Both the position numbers and the translations under genes were made by a program. 64,000 nt of DNA from Mycobacterium heidelbergense (lineage in GTDB: Bacteria; Actinomycetota; Actinomycetes; Mycobacteriales; Mycobacteriaceae), in contig NZ_AP022615.1 of NCBI RefSeq assembly GCF_010730745.1, positions 1,674,001 through 1,738,000 on the forward strand, given 5' to 3'. The stretch's first letter is position 1. Each line of letters starts with the position of its first letter. The notes beneath the pieces were generated by a model. The model ran no database searches, was not told where the DNA came from, and saw only the letters and a list, made by a program, of their open reading frames with translations. This document shows positions 1 through 7,217 of this stretch, one piece after another.

Positions 1-99
1 ACCAAGGACCTGGCCGGCGCGATCGCCTTCTCGTCGCCGCTGAGCTACCCGTTGGTGGCGGATCAACTGCCCCCGCGGATCGCGAAAATCCTGGGTTAG
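1..99 (+). CDS. C-terminal end of a probable siderophore-binding lipoprotein (partial)
   Basis: Frame 1 is open from the window edge to TAG at 97-99 and encodes the last 32 residues of a protein, ending PPRIAKILG. The tail is too short to identify by itself. In M. tuberculosis the gene just upstream of the pxpB/pxpC pair is fecB2 (Rv0265c), a periplasmic iron-siderophore-binding lipoprotein, and the tail fits such a C-terminus. The assignment rests on synteny. The gene is cut by the window edge. Confidence 0.45.
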   Translation, partial: TKDLAGAIAFSSPLSYPLVADQLPPRIAKILG

Positions 100-201
100 G
101 TTCCCGCCTGTTTGAACGTTTGCTAAGGCAGCTCTGGCAGTGCTCGAAAATCCCGCGACATCCCCTCCCGCCTGCCCCGATTCCGGGGTTACCGTCGAGT
201 A

Positions 202-864
202 ATGAGCGTGACGGACCTATCCGGCGACCTGTCGACCGAGCTGGTCGGCAACACCGTTTTCGACTATGGCGACCAGGCGCTGATGGTGCAGTGCGGCAGC
301 ACGGCCGAGGTGTTGGCGTGGGTGGATGCGTTGCGCGGCGCGGCATTTCCCGGTGTGGTCGACATCGTCCCCGCCGCCCGTACCGTGCTGATCAAGCTCG
401 ACAACCCGCGCTGGCAGGGGGTCACCCGCCAGCGGCTGCGCAAGATGCGCGTCAGCGCCGACGCCGGTGCCCCGGCGGAGCGCGGCGCCGACGTGGTGAT
501 CGACGTCGTCTACGACGGCCCGGACCTCGCCGAGGTCGCCGAGGTCACCGGGCTGAGCGCGGCGCAGGTGATCAACGCCCACACCCGTTCCTTGTGGCGG
601 GTCGGATTCAGCGGATTCGCCCCGGGCTTCGCGTACCTGGTCGACGGCGACGCGCGACTGCGGGTGCCGCGCCGGTCCGAGCCGCGGACGTCGGTGCCGG
701 CCGGCTCCGTCGCCCTGGCCGGCGAGTTCAGCGCGATCTATCCGCGTCAATCGCCCGGCGGCTGGCAACTCATCGGCCACACCGACACCGTCCTGTGGGA
801 TCTCGAGCGCCCCGGCCCGGCGTTACTGACGCAGGGCATGTGGGTGCGGTTCCGGGCCGTCTAA
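202..864 (+). CDS. pxpB: 5-oxoprolinase subunit B (PxpB/KipI-like)
   Basis: This 220-residue protein belongs to the PxpB/KipI family (older name: allophanate hydrolase subunit 1). PxpB works with PxpA and PxpC in ATP-dependent opening of 5-oxoproline to glutamate in the cytoplasm. Family features seen are the N-terminal FDYGDQALMVQ region, the central HTRSLWRVGFSGFAPGFAYL block with the typical GFxPGFxYL signature, and RxSPGGWQLIGHT near the end. Length is normal for the family. The adjacent pxpC supports the call. It is homologous to Rv0264c of M. tuberculosis. No pxpA is visible in the window. Confidence 0.9.
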   Translation: MSVTDLSGDLSTELVGNTVFDYGDQALMVQCGSTAEVLAWVDALRGAAFPGVVDIVPAARTVLIKLDNPRWQGVTRQRLRKMRVSADAGAPAERGADVVIDVVYDGPDLAEVAEVTGLSAAQVINAHTRSLWRVGFSGFAPGFAYLVDGDARLRVPRRSEPRTSVPAGSVALAGEFSAIYPRQSPGGWQLIGHTDTVLWDLERPGPALLTQGMWVRFRAV

Positions 865-930
865 CCCGTGGCGATCGCGAGCGCGGCGCAGCCGGGCGAA
901 GCGGGTCGCCACCATAACCGAGGAGAAGCC

Positions 931-1860
931 GTGACCAACCCCGAAATCAGCCTGGAGATTCTGCGCACCGGACCGTTCGCCGTCGTCCAGGACCTCGGCC
1001 GCCCGGGGCTGGCCCACCTCGGCGTCAGCCGGTCCGGGGCCGCCGACCGCCGCGCGCACAAGCTGGCCAACCGGCTGGTCGCCAACCCCGACGACCGGGC
1101 CACCGTCGAGGTGACGTTCGGCGGTCTGGTGGCCCGGGTCCGCGGCGGCGATGTCGACATCGCGGTCACGGGCGCCGACGCCGGCCCCACCGTGAACGGG
1201 ATCAAGTTCGGCACCAACAGCATTCAGCATGTCCGCGACGGCCAGGTGATCTCCCTGGGCGCCCCGCGGGCCGGGCTGCGGACCTACCTGGCGGTGCGCG
1301 GCGGCGTCTGCGTGGAGCCGGTGCTGGGCTCGCGCAGCTACGACGTGATGTCGGCGATCGGTCCGTCACCGCTACGCGGCGGGGACCGGCTGCCCGTCGG
1401 CGAGCACACCGACGATTACCCCGAACTCGACCAGGCCCCCATGGCCGCCATCACCGGCGACGTCGTCGAGCTGTCGGCGGTCCCCGGGCCGCGCGACGAC
1501 TGGTTCGTCGACCCCGACGCCCTGGTGCACACCGACTGGGTGGCCTCCGACCGCAGCGACCGGGTGGGAATGCGCTTGATGGGCCGCCCGCTGCAGTACC
1601 GCTACCCCGACCGGCAGCTGCCCAGCGAGGGCGCCACCCGCGGCGCGATCCAGGTGCCGCCCAACGGTTTACCGGTGATCCTGGGACCCGATCACCCGGT
1701 CACCGGCGGTTACCCGGTGGTCGGCGTGGTGATCGACGAGGACGTCGACGCGATCGCGCAGGTGCGGCCCGGCCAGCGGGTGCGGCTGCACTGGGCGCGG
1801 CCCAGGTCTGCGGTGGGTGCCCGGCCGCGCGCGGGCGCCGCGGGCTGGCCGTTCTCGTAG
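931..1860 (+). CDS. pxpC: 5-oxoprolinase subunit C (PxpC/KipA-like)
   Basis: A 309-residue biotin-dependent-carboxylase-like domain protein, partner of PxpB in 5-oxoprolinase. The opening LEILRTGPFAVVQDLGRPG and following GVSRSGAADRRA are the hallmark start of the family (PxpC usually has GxxxxGPMD where this has SGAAD). A GTG at 931 preceded by GAGGAGAA was chosen; the frame is open to an ATG at 868, but that start would add 21 residues with no family counterpart. The gene begins about 66 bases after pxpB, so the two are likely cotranscribed. Homologous to Rv0263c. Confidence 0.88.
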   Translation: MTNPEISLEILRTGPFAVVQDLGRPGLAHLGVSRSGAADRRAHKLANRLVANPDDRATVEVTFGGLVARVRGGDVDIAVTGADAGPTVNGIKFGTNSIQHVRDGQVISLGAPRAGLRTYLAVRGGVCVEPVLGSRSYDVMSAIGPSPLRGGDRLPVGEHTDDYPELDQAPMAAITGDVVELSAVPGPRDDWFVDPDALVHTDWVASDRSDRVGMRLMGRPLQYRYPDRQLPSEGATRGAIQVPPNGLPVILGPDHPVTGGYPVVGVVIDEDVDAIAQVRPGQRVRLHWARPRSAVGARPRAGAAGWPFS

Positions 1861-1895
1861 CGCCGGCCGCCGCACGGGGCTGGTAAACAGGGACC

Positions 1896-2429
1896 GTGCA
1901 CACCGCCCGCCTGGTCCACACCGCCGACCTCGACGCCGAGACCCGGCAGCGCGTGTGCCAGATGGTCACCGCCGCGTTCGCCGGAGATTTCACCGACCAC
2001 GACTGGGAGCACACCCTGGGCGGCATGCACGCCCTGATCTGGCGGCACGGCGCGATCATCGCGCACGCCGCCGTGGTCCAGCGGCGGCTGCTGTACGGCG
2101 GCGACCCGCTGCGCTGCGGCTACGTCGAAGGTGTCGCGGTCCGGGAGGACTGCCGGGGCCAGGGCCTGGTGCACGCCCTGCTGGACGGCTGCGAGCAGGT
2201 GATCCGCGGCGCCTACCAGTTGGGCGCGGCCAGCTCGTCGCCCCTGGCCCGCGGGGCCTGGACCGCGCGGGGCTGGCTGCCCTGGCGCGGCCCGACGTCC
2301 GTGCTGGCCCCCGCCGGCCCGACCCGCACGCCCGACGACGACGGCGCCGTGTTCGTCCTGCCCGTCGGGATCGACCTGGACACCTCCGCGGACTTGATGT
2401 GCGACTGGCGCGCGGGGGACGTCTGGTAG
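1896..2429 (+). CDS. aac: Aminoglycoside 2'-N-acetyltransferase, AAC(2')-Ic type
   Basis: A 177-residue GNAT-fold acetyltransferase. The acetyl-CoA-binding segment VAVREDCRGQGLVHALLD carries the RxxGxG/A pattern, and HTADLDAETRQ plus the C-terminal DWRAGDVW are typical of mycobacterial chromosomal AAC(2') enzymes. In the family these acetylate the 2' amine of aminoglycosides; the native role is uncertain and may concern cell-envelope chemistry. It starts at a GTG 35 bases after pxpC, as Rv0262c follows Rv0263c in M. tuberculosis. It is a normal mycobacterial core gene rather than an acquired cassette. Confidence 0.9.
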   Translation: MHTARLVHTADLDAETRQRVCQMVTAAFAGDFTDHDWEHTLGGMHALIWRHGAIIAHAAVVQRRLLYGGDPLRCGYVEGVAVREDCRGQGLVHALLDGCEQVIRGAYQLGAASSSPLARGAWTARGWLPWRGPTSVLAPAGPTRTPDDDGAVFVLPVGIDLDTSADLMCDWRAGDVW

Positions 2430-3014
2430 GCCGGAGCAAGCCGCCTTGCCTTGCGCCGAAGGAGAATTCGAATGTCTACCACCGACTGGTGTCGACGTTT
2501 CGGGGCCGCGGCACGTTCGGCGGCCGGGGCGTGAATCCGTCGGGCCCATACCGATTCGGTAACGAAGCCGCATAGCGCGGAATGTATTCCAGCTCACACC
2601 GAATTCCGTGACCGCGTGAAATCACTTGGCACGGGGCGCATTAACCCGGTGCTCGAAGGCCGCCCGCCTTGTCCTCAGGGACTTACCAGACAACTGGGAT
2701 TCAACTTACAGGCGATATCGGCGGAATCGAGTTGACGGACTTCCGGTCTTAATGTGAGCATCGAAATATACGGCAGGGCATGCCTCTTCGTTCGGGACTC
2801 CCACATGCCATAGGCGGCCGCCAGCTGCGCCGGTTAGTGGAAGGGTCTGACGAGAGGAAAGTGTATGCGCGCCTCGCCGGGGGGCGCTTTCAGCGTACGT
2901 GCGGTTGGTGCCATCCCGTCATTTCAACGTGCCCAATCGATTTCGCCTCACACGGCAGCGCAATGCGGCGTCGCCCCCGAGAAACAACCCCCCTTGACGA
3001 AAGGCGCAGACCGC
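2430..3014. other. Long leader region upstream of narK3
   Basis: The 585 bases between aac and narK3 hold no convincing gene of their own. A reading frame in phase with narK3 is open from an ATG at 2865, and that ATG is preceded by a good ribosome-binding sequence (GAGAGGAAAG). It would give a 50-residue extension with no family counterpart, so it is either an alternative start or a leader. A TCACA-N8-CGTGA inverted motif lies at 2594-2611. Base composition is a little lower in GC than neighbouring genes, as expected for a regulatory region. Confidence 0.5.
2594..2611. promoter_or_regulatory. Candidate operator TCACA-N8-CGTGA upstream of narK3
   Basis: An imperfect inverted motif, TCACA then eight bases then CGTGA. 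It resembles TCACA-N8-TGTGA in the nirB-hsp20 intergenic region, which would fit a shared regulator of nitrate/nitrite genes such as NnaR or GlnR. It is a weak motif far from the narK3 start and could be chance. Confidence 0.3.
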
Positions 3015-4409
3015 ATGGGCCGCAACCACCGCATCGCGGACTGGAATCCGGAAGACACGGCGGCCTGGGAAGCCGGCAACAGGAACATCGCGCGCCGCAA
3101 CCTGCTGTGCACGGTGGCGGCCGACCACGTCGCCTTTTCGATCTGGACCCTGTGGCCCGTGATGGCGCTGTTCATGCCCGCATCCGTCTATGGCTTCTCG
3201 ACCGGCGACAAGCTGCTGCTCGGCGCGGTCGCCACCCTGGTCGGCGGCTGCGCGCGCATCCCGTACACGTTGGGCATCGCCGCCTTCGGCGGCCGTAACT
3301 GGACGGCTTTCTCCGCGTTTGTCCTGTTGATCCCGACGCTCGGCACCATCGTGCTGCTGGCCAACCCCGGCCTGCCGCTGTGGCCTTATCTGGTGTGCGC
3401 GGCGCTGACCGGGCTGGGCGGCGGCAACTACGCGGCCTCGCTGGCCAACGTCAACGCCTTCTACCCGCAGCGGCTCAAGGGCGCGGCGCTGGCGATCAAC
3501 GCCGGCGTCGGCAACCTGGGGGTCGCGGTCATCCAGCTGGTCGGCCTGCTGGTGCTTGCCACCGCGGGGCACGAGGCGCCGTACTGGGTGTGCGCGGTCT
3601 ATCTGGTCTTGCTGGCGATCGTCGGGATCACCGCGGCGCTGTTCATGGACAACCTGCACCACGGCACCGAGGTCAACACCATGCGCTCGATCCTGTTCGA
3701 GCGCGACACCCATGTGATCTCGCTGCTCTACATCTGCACCTTCGGCTCCTGGATCGGGTTCTCGTTCGCCTTCGGCCAGGTGATGCAGGTCAACTTCCTG
3801 GCCAACGGGGAGACCGCCAAGCACGCGGCGCTGCACGCGGCGCAGATCGCCTTCGTGGGACCGTTATTGGGGTCGCTGGCGCGAATCTACGGCGGCCGGC
3901 TGGCAGATCGGCTCGGCGGAAGCCGCGTCACCCTGGGCGTCCTGGGCGGCATGGTGCTGGGCGCCGGGTTGCTGGTCGCGATCAGCACCTTCGACGACCG
4001 CAATGGCGGGGGCGGCGCCGCCCTGATCGGCTACGCCCTCGGCTTCATCCTCCTGTTCATCCTGTCCGGGATGGGCAATGGTTCGGTGTTCAAACTGATC
4101 CCGTCGATCTACGAGGCGCGCAGCCGCTCACTGGATGTCAGCGAAGCCGAACGCCGCCATTGGGCCCGCGCGAAGGCGGGGTCGCTGATCGGCATCTGCT
4201 CGGCGGTCGGCGCGCTCGGCGGTGTGGGAATCAACATGGCGCTGCGCCAGTCCTACCTCAGCAGCGGCACCGAGACGTCGGCGTACTGGACGTTCCTGGG
4301 CTCCTACTTCGTCGCCGCGATCCTGACCTGGACGCTCTACGTTCGCCGGCCCGCCCCGGGGCCGAGCACGCCCGGAGCCGTCCCCGAAGCCGCGCCCGTC
4401 AGAGTGTGA
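3015..4409 (+). CDS. narK3: Nitrate/nitrite transporter NarK3 (MFS)
   Basis: A 464-residue major facilitator protein of the NarK family, homologous to Rv0261c, with about 12 hydrophobic segments. The GLGGGNYAASLANVNAFYPQ stretch carries the nitrate signature of NarK transporters, and GRLADRLGGSRVT is the MFS loop motif. It would move nitrate in or exchange nitrate and nitrite at the plasma membrane, feeding NirBD nearby. The ATG at 3015 was chosen because mycobacterial NarK3 begins MGRxHxIxDWxPED. An upstream ATG at 2865 with a better ribosome-binding site would add 50 residues. Transcribed towards nnaR, 77 bases downstream. Confidence 0.92.
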   Translation: MGRNHRIADWNPEDTAAWEAGNRNIARRNLLCTVAADHVAFSIWTLWPVMALFMPASVYGFSTGDKLLLGAVATLVGGCARIPYTLGIAAFGGRNWTAFSAFVLLIPTLGTIVLLANPGLPLWPYLVCAALTGLGGGNYAASLANVNAFYPQRLKGAALAINAGVGNLGVAVIQLVGLLVLATAGHEAPYWVCAVYLVLLAIVGITAALFMDNLHHGTEVNTMRSILFERDTHVISLLYICTFGSWIGFSFAFGQVMQVNFLANGETAKHAALHAAQIAFVGPLLGSLARIYGGRLADRLGGSRVTLGVLGGMVLGAGLLVAISTFDDRNGGGGAALIGYALGFILLFILSGMGNGSVFKLIPSIYEARSRSLDVSEAERRHWARAKAGSLIGICSAVGALGGVGINMALRQSYLSSGTETSAYWTFLGSYFVAAILTWTLYVRRPAPGPSTPGAVPEAAPVRV

Positions 4410-4486
4410 TGGCGCTCGCAACAGGGGCAATGCGTCAGCAATTGCGTGGTAACGCACCGGAAACGTCCTAGGCATACACAGGTCAT

Positions 4487-5638
4487 ATGGCTCAGCCCAG
4501 ATCCGCGCCACTCGCCGGCTACCGGGTGGCGGTCACGTCGGCCCGCCGCGCCGAGGAGTTGTGCGCGCTGCTGAGCCGGCAGGGCGCCGAGGTCTGCAGC
4601 GCGCCCGCGATCAACATGATCGCGCTGCCCGACGATGACGAATTACACAGCAACACAGAGGATTTGATCGCCGAGCCGCCCGACATCCTGGTCGTGCACA
4701 CCGGCATCGGCTTCCGCGGCTGGCTGGCGGCGGCCGAGGGATGGGGGCTGGCCAACCAGCTCATCGCGTCGCTGTCGAAGGCCCGGATCGTGTCGCGCGG
4801 ACCGAAGGGGACCGGCGCGGTGCGCGCCGCCGGCCTGCACGAGGAGTGGTCTCCTGAGTCCGAATCCTCACAGGAGGTGCTCGAATATCTCCTCGCGTCG
4901 GGCATCTCCGGGATGCGCGTCGCCGTCCAGCTGCACGGCGCCGCCGACGCGTGGGACCCGTTCCCGGAATTTCTCGGCGGCCTGCGCTTCGCGGGCGCCG
5001 AAGTGATGCCCCTGCGGGTGTACCGGTGGAAGCCAACGCCATTGGGTGGCGACTTCGACCAGCTGGTGACCGGGATCGCGCGGCGACAATTCGATGCGGT
5101 CACCTTCACGTCGGCGCCCGCCGCGGCGGCGGTGCTGGAACGCAGTCGCGAGCTGGGCATCGAGGACCAGGTGCTGGAGGCCCTGCGCACCGATGTGCAC
5201 GCGATGTGCGTCGGCCCGGTGACGTCAAAGCCGCTGATCCGAAAGGGCGTCCCCACGTCGTCGCCGGAACGAATGCGGTTGGGGGCCTTGGCCCGGCACA
5301 TCGCCGAGGAGCTGCCTCTGCTGGGGTCGTGCACGGTGCGGGCCGCCGGCCACACCGTCGACATCCGCGGGACCTGCGTGCTGGTCGACGGTTCCATCAA
5401 GCTGCTGTCGCCATCCGGGATGTCGATGCTGCGGGCGCTGGCGCAGCGACCGGGCGACGTCGTCGCGCGTACCGACCTGTTACGGGCGCTGCCCGGCAAC
5501 AGCAACGACCCGCACGCGGTCGACACGGCCGTGCTTCGGCTGCGAACGGCCTTGGGCGACAAGAACATCGTCGCGACCGTGGTGAAGCGCGGTTACCGGC
5601 TCGTCATCGACGACCCGCAGGGTGGCCCATGGACCTGA
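4487..5638 (+). CDS. nnaR: HemD-like transcriptional regulator of nitrate/nitrite assimilation (NnaR)
   Basis: A 383-residue fusion. Residues about 1-260 form a uroporphyrinogen-III synthase (HemD)-like domain, starting GYRVAVTSARRAEELCALL. Residues about 275-375 are an OmpR-type winged-helix DNA-binding domain (LLSPSGMSMLRALAQRPGDV, then DTAVLRLRTALG and VVKRGYRLV). The homologue in M. smegmatis, NnaR, is known to activate nitrate/nitrite assimilation genes together with GlnR; the M. tuberculosis homologue is Rv0260c. Position after narK3 and before the chelatase gene, which it overlaps by 10 bases, fits control linked to siroheme supply. Whether the HemD fold keeps enzyme activity is unknown. 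Confidence 0.88.
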   Translation: MAQPRSAPLAGYRVAVTSARRAEELCALLSRQGAEVCSAPAINMIALPDDDELHSNTEDLIAEPPDILVVHTGIGFRGWLAAAEGWGLANQLIASLSKARIVSRGPKGTGAVRAAGLHEEWSPESESSQEVLEYLLASGISGMRVAVQLHGAADAWDPFPEFLGGLRFAGAEVMPLRVYRWKPTPLGGDFDQLVTGIARRQFDAVTFTSAPAAAAVLERSRELGIEDQVLEALRTDVHAMCVGPVTSKPLIRKGVPTSSPERMRLGALARHIAEELPLLGSCTVRAAGHTVDIRGTCVLVDGSIKLLSPSGMSMLRALAQRPGDVVARTDLLRALPGNSNDPHAVDTAVLRLRTALGDKNIVATVVKRGYRLVIDDPQGGPWT

Positions 5639-6381
5639 TCCTGGCCGCGCATGGCACCCGCAGGCCCGGCGGCGTCGAGATGATCGGGGACCTCGCGGCG
5701 CGGGTGGGCGCGCTTCTCGACCGCCGGGTGCAGGTCGCGTTCGTCGACGTGCTGGGCCCCACCCCCACCGAGGTGCTGTCGCGGGCCGCGGCCGGCGGCC
5801 GGCCCGCCGTCGTGGTGCCGGCGTTCCTGTCGCGCGGATACCACGTGCGCACGGATCTGCCCGCCCATGTCGCGGCCAGCGGACACCCGGATGTCATCGT
5901 CACCCCGGCCCTGGGGCCCGGCGGTGAAATCGCCCGGATAGCCGCCGACCAGCTGGCGAAAACCGGTTGGCGCCCGGCTGATTCGGTGGTTCTGGCGGCG
6001 GCGGGCACGTCCGATGTCAGGGCGCGCGCGGACCTGCACGTCGCCGCGACGACGCTGTCCGCGCTGGCCGGTTCGCGGGTGCGGCTGGGGTTCGCGGCCA
6101 CCGGCGATCCGCATGTGGACGACGCGGTGGCCGCCGCCCGCCGCGACGGCGCACGCCGCGTCGTGGTCGCCTCGTACCTGCTGGCCGACGGCCTGTTTCA
6201 GGAACGACTGCGCGCCTGCGGCGCCGACCTGGTCACCCGGCCGCTCGGTACCCATCCCGGGCTGGCCCGGCTGATTGCCAGCCGGTTCCGCCGCGCCGCG
6301 CCCGGGCTCGCGCCCGTGGCAACGCGGCACGCGTCGCGCCGACCGGGCCCGCGGCGGGCGCCCTGCGCGCTTGATCTTTGA
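5629..6381 (+). CDS. Sirohydrochlorin chelatase-like protein (CbiX/SirB family)
   Basis: A 250-residue CbiX-type protein with two tandem half-domains. The first starts MDLILAAHGTRRPGG, with the metal-chelating histidine in AAHGTR, and includes VVVPAFLSRGYHVRTDLP; the second includes VVLAAAGTSDVRARADLH. The family inserts iron or cobalt into sirohydrochlorin. Iron insertion makes siroheme, the cofactor NirB needs. The ATG at 5629 lies inside the end of nnaR (10-base overlap in another frame), implying translational coupling. It is homologous to Rv0259c. The last 30 residues are Arg/Pro-rich and may be unstructured. Confidence 0.82.
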   Translation: MDLILAAHGTRRPGGVEMIGDLAARVGALLDRRVQVAFVDVLGPTPTEVLSRAAAGGRPAVVVPAFLSRGYHVRTDLPAHVAASGHPDVIVTPALGPGGEIARIAADQLAKTGWRPADSVVLAAAGTSDVRARADLHVAATTLSALAGSRVRLGFAATGDPHVDDAVAAARRDGARRVVVASYLLADGLFQERLRACGADLVTRPLGTHPGLARLIASRFRRAAPGLAPVATRHASRRPGPRRAPCALDL

Positions 6382-6405
6382 TCGCGCGCGGACGATCCTG
6401 ACACC

Positions 6406-6858
6406 ATGCCTCGTCGGGAAGAGCCCTCGCGCGGGCTCCTTGATCCGGTCGCGAAGATGCTGCGGTTGCCCTTCGGCACAGCGGAGTTCATCGATCGAAT
6501 CGTCACCGGCGGGGTGAACCAGGTGGGCCGGCGGACGTTGCACATGCTGATCACCACGTGGGACGCGGCCGGCGGCGGCCCCTTCGCGGCCAGCGCGATC
6601 GCGTCGACGGGGATGGCCAAGACCGCCGAAATCGTGGAGGCCATGTTCATCGGCCCGGTTTTCGGTCCGTTGCTGAAAATCCTGGGGGCCGACAAGGTCG
6701 CCGTGCGGGCGTCGTTGTGCGCCTCTCAGCTGGTGGGCCTCGGCATCATGCGTTACGGAATACGCTCCGAGCCGCTGCACTCGATGCCGGTCGATACGCT
6801 CGTCGACGCGATCGGGCCGACGATGCAGCGCTACCTGGTCGGCGATATCACGCGCTGA
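6406..6858 (+). CDS. Orphan TetR-type C-terminal (ligand-binding) domain protein, no HTH
   Basis: This 150-residue protein is homologous to Rv0258c. From about residue 45 it matches the pattern of a TetR_C_16-type ligand domain: HMLITTWD, then ASLCASQLVGLGIMRYGIR, EPL, DTLVDAIGPTMQRYLVGD. The N-terminal helix-turn-helix of TetR proteins is missing: only about 45 unrelated residues precede the domain, and the chelatase gene ends 24 bases upstream. It therefore cannot bind DNA as a normal TetR would. It may modulate another regulator or be an evolutionary remnant kept intact. It converges on nirD with a 2-base gap. Confidence 0.7.
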   Translation: MPRREEPSRGLLDPVAKMLRLPFGTAEFIDRIVTGGVNQVGRRTLHMLITTWDAAGGGPFAASAIASTGMAKTAEIVEAMFIGPVFGPLLKILGADKVAVRASLCASQLVGLGIMRYGIRSEPLHSMPVDTLVDAIGPTMQRYLVGDITR

Positions 6859-6860
6859 GG

Positions 6861-7217
6861 TTACGCGGCGATCCGCCCGATCTGGATTTCGCCGCGGGGT
6901 GTGACACGCACCTGGTACACCGGCACCGAAACGCGTGGGTCGTCCAGGCAGGAACCGTCTTCGAGCGCGAAAGCCTGTTTCAGAAGCGGAGATTGGACCG
7001 TGGCGCGGCCGCCGCGGTCTCCGACGATCCCGCGCGAGAGCACCGCCGCCCCCGAAAAGGGATCGACGTTGCCGACCGCGTGCACGGACCCGTCGTCCAA
7101 CCGGAACAGCGCCGCCTGCGTGCCGTCATCGAGGAGCACCCCGACGCCACGACCCGGAGTGAGGCGGTCGTAGGCGCAGGCGGTCGTCCACACCTGAATG
7201 TCGTTGAGAAGTGTCAT
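6861..7217 (-). CDS. nirD: Nitrite reductase (NADH) small subunit NirD
   Basis: A 118-residue Rieske-like small subunit of assimilatory NADH nitrite reductase, starting MTLLNDIQVWTTACAYDRL. NirD proteins have the Rieske fold but usually lack the cluster ligands, and no CxH...CxxH set is present here, which agrees. The ATG at 7217 has a strong AGGAGGAAC ribosome-binding site and overlaps the nirB stop (ATGA, 7214-7217), so it is translationally coupled to nirB. It forms the complex reducing nitrite to ammonium in the cytoplasm. Homologous to Rv0253. Confidence 0.93.
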   Translation of the reverse strand: MTLLNDIQVWTTACAYDRLTPGRGVGVLLDDGTQAALFRLDDGSVHAVGNVDPFSGAAVLSRGIVGDRGGRATVQSPLLKQAFALEDGSCLDDPRVSVPVYQVRVTPRGEIQIGRIAA

